Shown here: positions 1 through 7,467 of the stretch, one piece after another
Position numbering within the stretch: the first letter of the stretch is position 1
Layout of the letters: every line of letters starts with the position of its first letter
Origin: Rhodohalobacter halophilus
Lineage (GTDB): Bacteria > Bacteroidota > Rhodothermia > Balneolales > Balneolaceae
Length of the DNA stretch: 64,000 bases
Assembly: GCF_001715195.1 (NCBI RefSeq)
Contig: NZ_MDWE01000017.1
Coordinates: forward strand, 1-64,000
Direction of reading: 5' to 3'
Notes under the pieces: model-generated
Databases searched by the model: none
Told to the model about the DNA's origin: nothing
The model's input: the letters and a program-made list of their open reading frames with translations, nothing else
Position numbers and translations under genes: made by a program

Positions 1-146
1 TCCCGCTTCCTTCAGACTTGCAGTTACCTGCAACGCCCTTGCGGCTTGCTAATGGTTCAGGGTTCCACCCCTGCCCATAAGGGACTTTCACCCTCAAGAT
101 TTATGACTTACATTCATGTAAGCCAAGGCACCCATGCCGGGCACAC
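1..146 (-). mobile_element. Group II intron, 5' end (truncated by window edge)
   Basis: Read on the minus strand, the sequence starts with GTGTGCCCGGCATGGGTG at about 146. It continues with GGGTGAAAGTCCC, GCAAGGGCGTTGC and TCTGAAGGAAGC, the usual order of conserved blocks in domain I of bacterial group II introns, beginning with the GUGYG 5' splice-site consensus. The 3' part, including any reverse-transcriptase ORF and domains V and VI, lies outside the window. The intron is in the same orientation as umuDC and begins about 45 bp after the umuC stop. No hairpin terminator is visible just before the insertion point, so a terminator-targeting class C intron is less likely. The start could also be 148, because GTG is repeated there. 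Confidence 0.82.
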
Positions 147-191
147 ACATACAGAAATTTAGCAATCAACCCCCTTCTCTTAGTACTCCGG

Positions 192-1466
192 CTAATCGCG
201 CACTGTTAAGATTTCATCCCACCGTGTTGTATACCTCGGGCTCAAAAATTGCTGCTTCATCTGCCAGGACTGATCAATACCCGATGAAGCTGCATGTACT
301 GTACGATTGCCGAATTTTGAGTTAATCAGGTCGTAACTCTCCATCAGCGATCTGTTCCTACCCAAATCTTTTACTCCAAAAAAAAGATCGGTTTGAAATT
401 CAGATTCCGGAACTAATCCAGTCAGCATCACCCACGCTTTTTTATATTTTCGCCCACCTTCAAATAGATGCACCGTACATTTTTTTGCAACGGTGATAAT
501 CTGAGTCAAATCGGATGTAGGTGTTTTCAGGTCAACACACACTCCAAACTTATAGGGGTTACCGGGGTCTTTATATTTATCCGTTACCAGGGTTACTGTA
601 ATCATCCCCGCAAGACTCTTTTGATTTCGAAGTTTTGACGATGCTCTCTCCGTAAATGATGAAACGGCTTCTATCAGATCATCTAATTTGTAAACAGGAT
701 TCCCAAACGATCGCGAACTTAAAATTCCTTTTCGTTGATCGAGCGTCTGTTCAATTTCAAGACAGGAGTGGCCGCGAAGTTCCCAAACGGTTCGGAGTCC
801 GGTTACTTTCATTGTTCTGCGAATCCAAGAGTCCGGGCGATGAATCAAATCCCATGCTGTGTAAATCCCATGTTTCTTCAATGTTTTTGAGTAGTTCCTC
901 CCTACTCCCCACACTTTATCAACTCCTGTAGATTCCAACAAACGCTGATGCTCATGTTTTGTCCGAAGTGCCATGACCCCGCCCGAATCAGGATTCGATT
1001 TTGCCGTTTCATTGGCCAGTTTCGCAAGAGTTTTTGTACGAGCCAAACCAACGGAGACGGGAATTCCGGTCCAGCGCAATACCTTTTCTCTGATCTCTCT
1101 CCCTCTTTGAATAATCTCTTCATGATTCCGCCCTGAAATCTCTGCAAACGCCTCGTCAATACTATAAACCTCCATATTGGGAGTAACCGTCCGGATTGTA
1201 TTCATCACGCGCCGGCTCATATCTCCATAAAGCGCATAGTTTGATGACCGAACCTCAATGTTTTTTTCCCGAACCAGCTTGCGAATTTTGAACTCCGGAA
1301 CCCCCATATCAACTCCGCACTCTTTCGCTTCATTTGAGCGGGCAATCACACAGCCATCATTATTTGAGAGAATTACAACAGGACGATTTTGGAGTGATGG
1401 ATTAAACACCCGTTCGCAGGAGGCATAAAAGTTGTTGCAATCAATCAGGGCAAAAGAGGAGGGCAT
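192..1466 (-). CDS. umuC: Y-family translesion DNA polymerase V catalytic subunit UmuC
   Basis: The 424-residue length matches E. coli UmuC (422). Y-family polymerases copy damaged DNA during the SOS response. The N-terminus [16 protein letters not shown] carries the first metal-binding Asp (D9), and YSIDEAF (residues 101-107) carries the catalytic D104/E105 pair. The [16 protein letters not shown] stretch and the helix-hairpin-helix region near residues 180-200 follow in normal order. The C-terminus ([11 protein letters not shown]) is typical of full-length UmuC, so the downstream intron has not truncated it. The gene follows umuD by 18 bp in one operon on the minus strand. ATG start, with no closer upstream in-frame ATG. 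Confidence 0.95.
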   Translation of the reverse strand: MPSSFALIDCNNFYASCERVFNPSLQNRPVVILSNNDGCVIARSNEAKECGVDMGVPEFKIRKLVREKNIEVRSSNYALYGDMSRRVMNTIRTVTPNMEVYSIDEAFAEISGRNHEEIIQRGREIREKVLRWTGIPVSVGLARTKTLAKLANETAKSNPDSGGVMALRTKHEHQRLLESTGVDKVWGVGRNYSKTLKKHGIYTAWDLIHRPDSWIRRTMKVTGLRTVWELRGHSCLEIEQTLDQRKGILSSRSFGNPVYKLDDLIEAVSSFTERASSKLRNQKSLAGMITVTLVTDKYKDPGNPYKFGVCVDLKTPTSDLTQIITVAKKCTVHLFEGGRKYKKAWVMLTGLVPESEFQTDLFFGVKDLGRNRSLMESYDLINSKFGNRTVHAASSGIDQSWQMKQQFLSPRYTTRWDEILTVRD

Positions 1467-1484
1467 GATAGTGCAGCGAACAGT

Positions 1485-1898
1485 TTAAACAGAGTGAACT
1501 ACGTGTGTTACCTTCCCCCAAATCACGGTCTCATTTTCATCAAAGTTAATCGGACGATTCCGGCCATCGCTAAAAACCAGCACCCAATTATTCGGACGTT
1601 TTGTAACCCGGCAGACAGAAATGTTGCCGTCTACAACAGCCAGAACCATCGAACCGTCTTTTGGCGCCAGTGATCTGTCAATGATTAAAATATCTCCATT
1701 CCCTATCCCAAAACTGTTTTCTGAGTCGCCATCAAACCGGGCAAAAAAAGTCGAGGCCGGACGTTTTATCAAGTGATTGTGGAGATTAAGTTCATTCTCC
1801 AGGTGATCGGTTGCCGGTGATGGGAATCCCGTTTCACCTCGTTTTGCAGGTTCGTGATCGTGCTGAATTTGAGACGGATATGCAATTGCTGTATTCAT
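1485..1898 (-). CDS. umuD: UmuD-like S24 family protein, catalytic lysine replaced by Cys
   Basis: This 137-residue protein aligns without gaps to E. coli UmuD from GFPSPA onward and is the natural partner of the adjacent UmuC. UmuD normally self-cleaves between Cys/Ala and Gly using a Ser-Lys dyad. Here the cleavage position reads ETGFPSP (T23-G24). The nucleophile Ser is kept (GDS, S59), but the position of the catalytic Lys (E. coli K97) reads Cys in GNISVCRVTKRP (C96), confirmed by the codon TGC. The N-terminal arm is about the normal length. The residue changes are seen directly; loss of self-cleavage is inferred. An imperfect palindrome lies just upstream of the ATG. Confidence 0.9.
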   Translation of the reverse strand: MNTAIAYPSQIQHDHEPAKRGETGFPSPATDHLENELNLHNHLIKRPASTFFARFDGDSENSFGIGNGDILIIDRSLAPKDGSMVLAVVDGNISVCRVTKRPNNWVLVFSDGRNRPINFDENETVIWGKVTHVVHSV

Positions 1899-1903
1899 AG
1901 GGG

Positions 1904-1928
1904 TTGTTCATATAGGTTATATGTTCAA
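1904..1928 (-). promoter_or_regulatory. Candidate operator palindrome of umuDC
   Basis: The 25-bp element has 11-bp arms (TTGTTCATATA / TATATGTTCAA) around GGT. The arms are complementary except for two positions each. It ends 6 bp upstream of the umuD ATG. A weak promoter match, TTG-N21-TATATTGA, would place its -7 box (1925-1932) over the right arm. It would suit a repressor controlling umuDC, but no SOS box of a known type is recognised. The symmetry is seen; the role is inferred. Confidence 0.45.
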
Positions 1929-2166
1929 TATATGTGTAAAGAAATTAAAATCACAACTCTCACGGCTATTTTTTTCAGAATGTATATTCCATTGGCAGAA
2001 CAGTATTTAAGTTAACTCAATAAATTTCCGGCAAATTCTTTCTACAAAATCATTCATTCTAAGCCCGGAAATAGACAGACACGCTCTTCAGAGATTTTAT
2101 GCGCAGTTCGCCCAGATTTACCCTATTTTTTGGCATCCCAGAAACACCAAACTCCAATCCACTACA

Positions 2167-3093
2167 ATGTCTCTGCTGCTTGTTTCAAAAAACAGAAATC
2201 TGAAACCTTATAAAGAGGCTCTTCTCGAACTCGATCCCAATTTGGATGTTGACATCTGGCCGGGTATTCAAAATAAAGAACGGGTTCAGTTTGCTGTAGC
2301 TTGGCGTCATCCGGCTAATCTGTTTGATGGTTTTCCCAACCTGAAAGTGATCTCCTCTCTGGGTGCCGGCGTAGATCATCTGTTGAGCGATAATACCATC
2401 CCCGATGACATTCAGTTTACACGAATTGTGGCGCCATCCCTCTCCGGTCAACTGGCTGATTATGTGCTAACCGCCGTTTTGAACATTATTCGAAAGACAG
2501 ACCGGTACCTTGATCAGCAGCGAAGAGCTATTTGGAGACCTCTCGATTCCATCAAAAAAGATGCGATAGCCGTTGGTGTTATGGGACTCGGAGCAATTGG
2601 GGAGAAAACTGCAACGAGGCTTCGTGATAACGGCTTTAACGTAAACGGCTGGTCTAAGTCGCAAAAACAGATTGATGGAGTAAACTGCTACCGTAAAGAT
2701 CAGCTCGGTTCATTTCTGGCTCAAACAAATATTATTATCTGCCTGCTTCCGCTGACACCGGAGACGGAGGGAATCCTGGATCTGGAACTTTTCAAAAGCC
2801 TGAAAAAACCTTCATTTCTGATTAATGTTGCCCGGGGCGGACACCTTGTGGAAGAAGATTTAATTTATGCACTCGACACCGATTTGATCTCTCATGCTAC
2901 ACTGGATGTATTTTCAGAAGAGCCGTTACCTGAGTCCCATCCGTTCTGGGGTCGAGATAAAATCACCATCACACCGCACATTGCGTCCGTTACCGATCCC
3001 AAAGAGTCAGCAGAGTTAATTCTGGAGAATTATAAGCGTATGCTCTCAGGGATGGATCTGCTGCATCAAGTAGATCGGGAGGCGGGCTACTAG
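2167..3093 (+). CDS. D-2-hydroxyacid dehydrogenase, glyoxylate/hydroxypyruvate reductase A type
   Basis: A 308-residue cytosolic oxidoreductase that should reduce 2-oxoacids such as glyoxylate or hydroxypyruvate with NAD(P)H. The Rossmann fingerprint GLGAIG lies at residues 140-145. The catalytic triad of the family is present: R223 in NVARGG, E252 in VFSEEPLP and H271 in TPHIAS. Length and the SLGAGVDHLL motif near residue 65 fit the short GhrA-like subgroup (E. coli GhrA is 312). It stands alone: umuDC is divergent upstream and a deacylase gene is convergent downstream. The exact substrate cannot be told from sequence. Confidence 0.88.
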   Translation: MSLLLVSKNRNLKPYKEALLELDPNLDVDIWPGIQNKERVQFAVAWRHPANLFDGFPNLKVISSLGAGVDHLLSDNTIPDDIQFTRIVAPSLSGQLADYVLTAVLNIIRKTDRYLDQQRRAIWRPLDSIKKDAIAVGVMGLGAIGEKTATRLRDNGFNVNGWSKSQKQIDGVNCYRKDQLGSFLAQTNIIICLLPLTPETEGILDLELFKSLKKPSFLINVARGGHLVEEDLIYALDTDLISHATLDVFSEEPLPESHPFWGRDKITITPHIASVTDPKESAELILENYKRMLSGMDLLHQVDREAGY

Positions 3094-3095
3094 TT

Positions 3096-3225
3096 CCCAT
3101 CAGAACGCTCCGAGCGGTCAGATGGGTTGATCAATTCCAACTCGTAGCACGACTTTAAGGCGTGCCACGAGTAATTAGTTTCGATCAGAGACATCCGCCT
3201 GACCCCGGGGAGCGGTCTGACGGGG
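3096..3225. repeat. Cluster of three hairpins between convergent genes
   Basis: Three inverted repeats fill the gap between two convergent genes. They are 3096-3125 (CCCATC arms around GCTCCGAGC), 3141-3171 (CTCGTAGCACG / CGTGCCACGAG, nine-base loop) and 3195-3225 (arms with GACCCC / GGTCTGACGG). The first and third share the core GAGCGGTC. No T-tract follows any of them, so a classic intrinsic terminator is unlikely. A dispersed intergenic repeat or an RNA-processing element is more plausible. No other copy was noticed in this window. Confidence 0.5.
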
Positions 3226-3226
3226 C

Positions 3227-4783
3227 TTACTTTCTTCGAATCACTCCGGACGGCCTCTCTTCATTCGGTTCTCCGTTTTCGATTACCGGAACACCATTCA
3301 CGAAAACCCAGTCGAAACCCTGAGCCGGCTGATGAGGTTCTTCAAAGGTTGCCATATCCTGAACCAGATTGGAATCAAAGAGAACCAGGTCCGCCGCAAA
3401 ACCCTCTTTTATCAGTCCGCGTGGAGTATCCACTTTTTGTGAATCGCTTAACCCCAATAGTTCTGCCGATTGTCCCGTCATTTTATGGATGGCTTGTTCG
3501 AGCGTTAGCAGATCGCCCTCTACGGTATAATTTTGAATGATCTTTGCAAAGCTTCCGTAGCCGCGCGGATGACGCATCGTCGGGCTGCCGTCTGAGCTAA
3601 CCATCACAAACGGATCCTGCAAAAAACGCTTCATCACATTCTCATTCATCACAAAGTAGGCGGCACTTGCTCCACCGGGTCCGATATCATCAATCAGAAC
3701 ATCTTCAAACGGTTTGTTTAAGGAGTCCGCCACTTCAGCTAACGTCATGCCTGCCCATGGTGCCGTCCCAAACAGAGTCGCTTCCGGCCCATTTCTCATA
3801 TTGACACGATTTCTCAGATATTCAGCCAATTCATCCCGCCGCTCGGCAACTACCTGTTCAAAATCTCCTTCGGTTGCCCATGCAGGAAATAGAATCGAGA
3901 TTCCGGTAAAACTCGCTGCATACGGATAGACATCTGCAGTAATCTCGAGTCCCTGGTCTCTGGCTTCATTCATGATATGCAGAACATCCTCAGCGCGGGA
4001 GGGATCGTTGGCATAAACTATTTTGATGTGTGATACGTGCACTTTCACTCCAGACTGTCTACCCTGTTCAATTAACTCCATGATTGAATCCTCAACTTTA
4101 TCATCATCTTCATTTCGAACATGGCTCATCACAACCCCGTCAAATTCTGCAACCGTTCGGCCAAGTGCCGAAAGTTCATTCATGGTTGTGTACCGCCCGA
4201 AACTATACTCCAACCCGGTCGTCATTCCAAAAGATCCGGCTTCCATCGAACTTCTTAGCAGACTGACCATCTCCTGCAGTTTTTCATCAGAAAGATCGGG
4301 CTGCTGTGGTGTTTCCGTCACCCGCCGAAGTGTGCCATGCCCCTGAAAATGCAGCACATTTGGGCCGGTTTGAACGGAATCCACGCGATCCATCCATCCG
4401 GAGACATCATCTGTGTTTGGGCTTCCGCCATCCTGCCCAAGGCTGATGGTGGTTACGCCCATAGCCAGAAAATTGTCGAATCGGGGGGTTTTGAGAGGAT
4501 CACCATGAGAGTGTAGATCGATAAAGCCCGGAGCCAATACACGTCCGGCAGCATCAATAACACGCGCATCCGGATAGCTGCCGGGATTTACGGCACCAAC
4601 TTCATCGATCACTCCATTCCGTATGAGTAAATCGCCGCGAAAACGATCCTCACCGGATCCGTCAATTATGTCAGCATTTAGAATGACTGTAATCTCTCCG
4701 TCGGTTTGAACCTGGGAACAGGATACAGCCATAAAGCTTAAAGTGATAACAAGAGCCTTGAGTAGGGATGGATAAATTTTCAT
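3227..4783 (-). CDS. N-acyl-D-amino-acid deacylase-like amidohydrolase lipoprotein
   Basis: A 518-residue metal-dependent hydrolase of the amidohydrolase superfamily, D-aminoacylase branch, which removes acyl groups from N-acyl-D-amino acids. The N-terminus is a lipoprotein signal with lipobox AVSC near residue 22, so it should be anchored facing the periplasm. Metal-site motif GFIDLHSHGD lies near residues 85-95, followed by MGVTTISLGQDGGSP, HVSHIK near 250 and SSDGSPTMRHPRG near 395, all in family order. The composite-domain end (GFAADLVLFD) is typical. Isolated gene; possible roles are recycling of D-amino-acid-containing compounds or dipeptides. The family is clear, the substrate is not. 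Confidence 0.85.
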   Translation of the reverse strand: MKIYPSLLKALVITLSFMAVSCSQVQTDGEITVILNADIIDGSGEDRFRGDLLIRNGVIDEVGAVNPGSYPDARVIDAAGRVLAPGFIDLHSHGDPLKTPRFDNFLAMGVTTISLGQDGGSPNTDDVSGWMDRVDSVQTGPNVLHFQGHGTLRRVTETPQQPDLSDEKLQEMVSLLRSSMEAGSFGMTTGLEYSFGRYTTMNELSALGRTVAEFDGVVMSHVRNEDDDKVEDSIMELIEQGRQSGVKVHVSHIKIVYANDPSRAEDVLHIMNEARDQGLEITADVYPYAASFTGISILFPAWATEGDFEQVVAERRDELAEYLRNRVNMRNGPEATLFGTAPWAGMTLAEVADSLNKPFEDVLIDDIGPGGASAAYFVMNENVMKRFLQDPFVMVSSDGSPTMRHPRGYGSFAKIIQNYTVEGDLLTLEQAIHKMTGQSAELLGLSDSQKVDTPRGLIKEGFAADLVLFDSNLVQDMATFEEPHQPAQGFDWVFVNGVPVIENGEPNEERPSGVIRRK

Positions 4784-5036
4784 TTGGAAAATCCGGTTAA
4801 TTGAAGCACAAAATTATGGTAAAAGAATATTAGATAATTCTCAGTCTATCGAAAGTAAAACCTTGGCCGCAAAATAGCTCTCATCATTTCAATGAAAAAC
4901 AGAAAGTTGATGACAAGAAGTTAGAAACCGCTATGAATAAAATAGGTAGTTCTAACAGGTTCCCGGCAACTTTAAAAGTCGTAAATTGTACGAACTATTC
5001 ATTCCTGGTTTCTCAACATTTCATCGCCATATTCAA

Positions 5037-6497
5037 ATGATCAAGCAACACGATTTATTAGACCGGGCACTGGCCACCGCAAAAATTGGTGTGTGGACAT
5101 ATCAAAAAGAGACTTCTGTTGTTGAATTAAGCAAAAATGCGAGAGATATTTTTGGAATTGAGAGTGCCACTCTTCATGGCCTGGAAGTACTCTTTGGGCG
5201 TTTTTCATCGCAGCAAGACAGCGATCGGTTCAATGCATGTATGAATGATATTTTAGAGCATAATGAGGCAAAATCGGATATCTACCAGATTCGATGTAAC
5301 TCAAAAGACTCTAAATGGATCCGCTGCATCGGTCAGCCGGATATCGACCCGGATTTAAATAAAGCAATTTTTGGCACGGTACAGGATATTACCGACCACA
5401 TTGAGACTGAGCGTAAGCTTGCGGATACCCAGCGCAAGTACGAATTGATGGCAAAAAACTCTTCCGACGGAATTATTATCATAGAGAAGGAGCGGACGTC
5501 GTTTGTTTCCCCGGCATTTTTACGCATGATGCGCTATGAAACGTTTGAAGAGTATATCAATGACACAAAGGGGTCTCTTCGGCCGGTTATTCATCCTAAT
5601 GACAAGGCAAGAATAAAGAAAGAGTTTTATGCAAAGTTGAACGAAAAAGCTGATAGCGGCACCTACCAGTTTCGGGCACGCACCGGCGACGGATCGTATA
5701 TCTGGCGGGAAGATCATGTAAGCTACCAATATAACCGAGACGGCGACCTGGAGACAACCTATGCCGTTTGCCGTGATATCACCGACCGGAAAGCGTCTGA
5801 ACAGAAACTTCAAAAACTTATTGAGGAGAAAGACTGGCTTGTCTCGACCATTGCGCACGATATTCGAAACCCAATTTCAGCGGCCGTATCGCTCAACAGT
5901 GTTCTCATTGAAGAAACGGAGAGTAAGGAACATCGTAACTTGATGATCGCAGCCAATCAAAAACTGGAATCTGCACTTGATCTGGCAGCAGAATTACTTG
6001 AACTGTCGGCTATGGAAAGTGAGGACTTTATTCTTGAGACAGAACCGACAAACTTGAGCAGTCTTTTGGATCGGGTTCAAAACTCCTTCAAAGTTCGTGC
6101 TGAGAAAAACAACATTGAGTTAACACTAAAGAGTGATCCGTGTCTCCCTGAAATCAGATTAAATCGGGATAAGATCATTCGGGTATTGAACAATCTAGTC
6201 TCCAACGCCATCAAGTTTACTCCGGATGGCGGTAGTGTGTCAGTTCATGCCAAGCGGGTCAACGAGCATGCCGTGTTTGAAGTTATTGATACCGGTATCG
6301 GGATATCTGAAGAGAAGTTCAAAACCCTGTTTGATAAATTTACGGAAGCGAAGCGTGAAGGCATCCGCGGTGAAACCACAACTGGCCTTGGGCTGGCTAT
6401 CTCAAAACAGATTGTGGAACTTCATAAAGGTTTAATTACTGTAGACAGTAAACCAGGCGTGGGAAGTACATTCCGAATTGAATTGCCAATTCAGTAA
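5037..6497 (+). CDS. Soluble PAS-PAS sensor histidine kinase
   Basis: This gene encodes a cytoplasmic two-component kinase without membrane helices. The order is PAS (residues about 10-125), PAS with PAC-type end (135-255), HisKA with the phosphorylated His in STIAHDIRNP (H274), then HATPase_c with the N box NNLVSNAIKFTP, DTGIGI and TTGLGLAISKQI. The frame is open upstream to a TTG at 4986; the ATG at 5037 is preferred. No response regulator lies nearby, so this is an orphan kinase whose partner is elsewhere. Both PAS domains lack an obvious heme or flavin signature, so the signal is unknown. Confidence 0.88.
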   Translation: MIKQHDLLDRALATAKIGVWTYQKETSVVELSKNARDIFGIESATLHGLEVLFGRFSSQQDSDRFNACMNDILEHNEAKSDIYQIRCNSKDSKWIRCIGQPDIDPDLNKAIFGTVQDITDHIETERKLADTQRKYELMAKNSSDGIIIIEKERTSFVSPAFLRMMRYETFEEYINDTKGSLRPVIHPNDKARIKKEFYAKLNEKADSGTYQFRARTGDGSYIWREDHVSYQYNRDGDLETTYAVCRDITDRKASEQKLQKLIEEKDWLVSTIAHDIRNPISAAVSLNSVLIEETESKEHRNLMIAANQKLESALDLAAELLELSAMESEDFILETEPTNLSSLLDRVQNSFKVRAEKNNIELTLKSDPCLPEIRLNRDKIIRVLNNLVSNAIKFTPDGGSVSVHAKRVNEHAVFEVIDTGIGISEEKFKTLFDKFTEAKREGIRGETTTGLGLAISKQIVELHKGLITVDSKPGVGSTFRIELPIQ

Positions 6498-6546
6498 CTT
6501 CCGTCTGTTTACCGGAGACGTTCTCCATAAAATCCACTCAACAGAT

Positions 6547-7461
6547 ATGCTTCAAAAAACAGTACTGCTTACCACTGCTATATTTCTGATATGCGCCTGT
6601 ACCCGCACGGACCTTGGCCCGGAACCCCTGCCCGATAATTACCAGGCACAGTTTGATGAATGGCAGGAGAGCCGAATGGAGAGCCTGACAAATCCAACAG
6701 GATGGATGCGGCTTGCCGGTATGTACTGGCTGCAAGAGGGAGAGAACAGTTTTGGCTCCGGAAATGAGGTGGATATAAAATTTCCTGAAGGCTCGATTCC
6801 GGAGTACGCCGGAGAATTTATTTTACATGAAGGAACCGTCTTACTGCAAGCAGCAAATGGAATTGAGTTCATCCAGAATGGTGAATCGTTTCGGCAAAAA
6901 GAGATTTATGATGGAGAAGAGGCTCTTTCTGTTGAGTACGGCTCTCTCGAGTGGCTGATCATCGAACGGGAAGAGCTGACCGGGATTCGCCTTTACAATA
7001 AGTCTAATCCAAAAGTAGATGCATTTACCGGGTTTGACCGCTATCCGCTCAATCCGGAATGGCATCTCAAAGCTAAATTTCTCCCAGCTGATGAGGGAGA
7101 GACGATCTCCATCGTAAACGTTCTTGGGCAGCAGGTGGATACCCCCAGTCCTGGGACAATTGAATTCATGAAAGACGGTAAGCTCTACACTTTAGACGCC
7201 CTGGAGGGTACCGATCAGATGTTTCTGATTGTGGGTGATCTGACGAACAGAACTGAAACCTATCAGGCCGGGCGATATATTTACATTGACTACCCGGAGG
7301 AAGGGAGTGAATACACAGTCATCGATTTCAACAAAATTTATAATCCACCCTGCTCCTACAACTTGTTTACTACTTGTCAGCTGCCACCCGTTCAAAACCG
7401 GCTGGAGCTGGAAATCACAGCCGGCGAAAAACGTCCTCAGGATTGGGACGGGCTTGAGTAG
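6547..7461 (+). CDS. DUF1684 family lipoprotein
   Basis: A predicted lipoprotein of about 304 residues from the ATG at 6547; the frame is open to a TTG at 6478 that overlaps the kinase gene. The signal LLTTAIFLICAC ends in a lipobox Cys. The C-terminal signature PPCSYNLFTTCQLPP and the GFDRYPLNP segment identify the DUF1684 family, whose biochemical function is not established. It follows the kinase by about 50 bp in the same direction and may be cotranscribed with it. Family assignment is strong; no function is claimed. Confidence 0.85.
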   Translation: MLQKTVLLTTAIFLICACTRTDLGPEPLPDNYQAQFDEWQESRMESLTNPTGWMRLAGMYWLQEGENSFGSGNEVDIKFPEGSIPEYAGEFILHEGTVLLQAANGIEFIQNGESFRQKEIYDGEEALSVEYGSLEWLIIEREELTGIRLYNKSNPKVDAFTGFDRYPLNPEWHLKAKFLPADEGETISIVNVLGQQVDTPSPGTIEFMKDGKLYTLDALEGTDQMFLIVGDLTNRTETYQAGRYIYIDYPEEGSEYTVIDFNKIYNPPCSYNLFTTCQLPPVQNRLELEITAGEKRPQDWDGLE

Positions 7462-7467
7462 AAAGAG

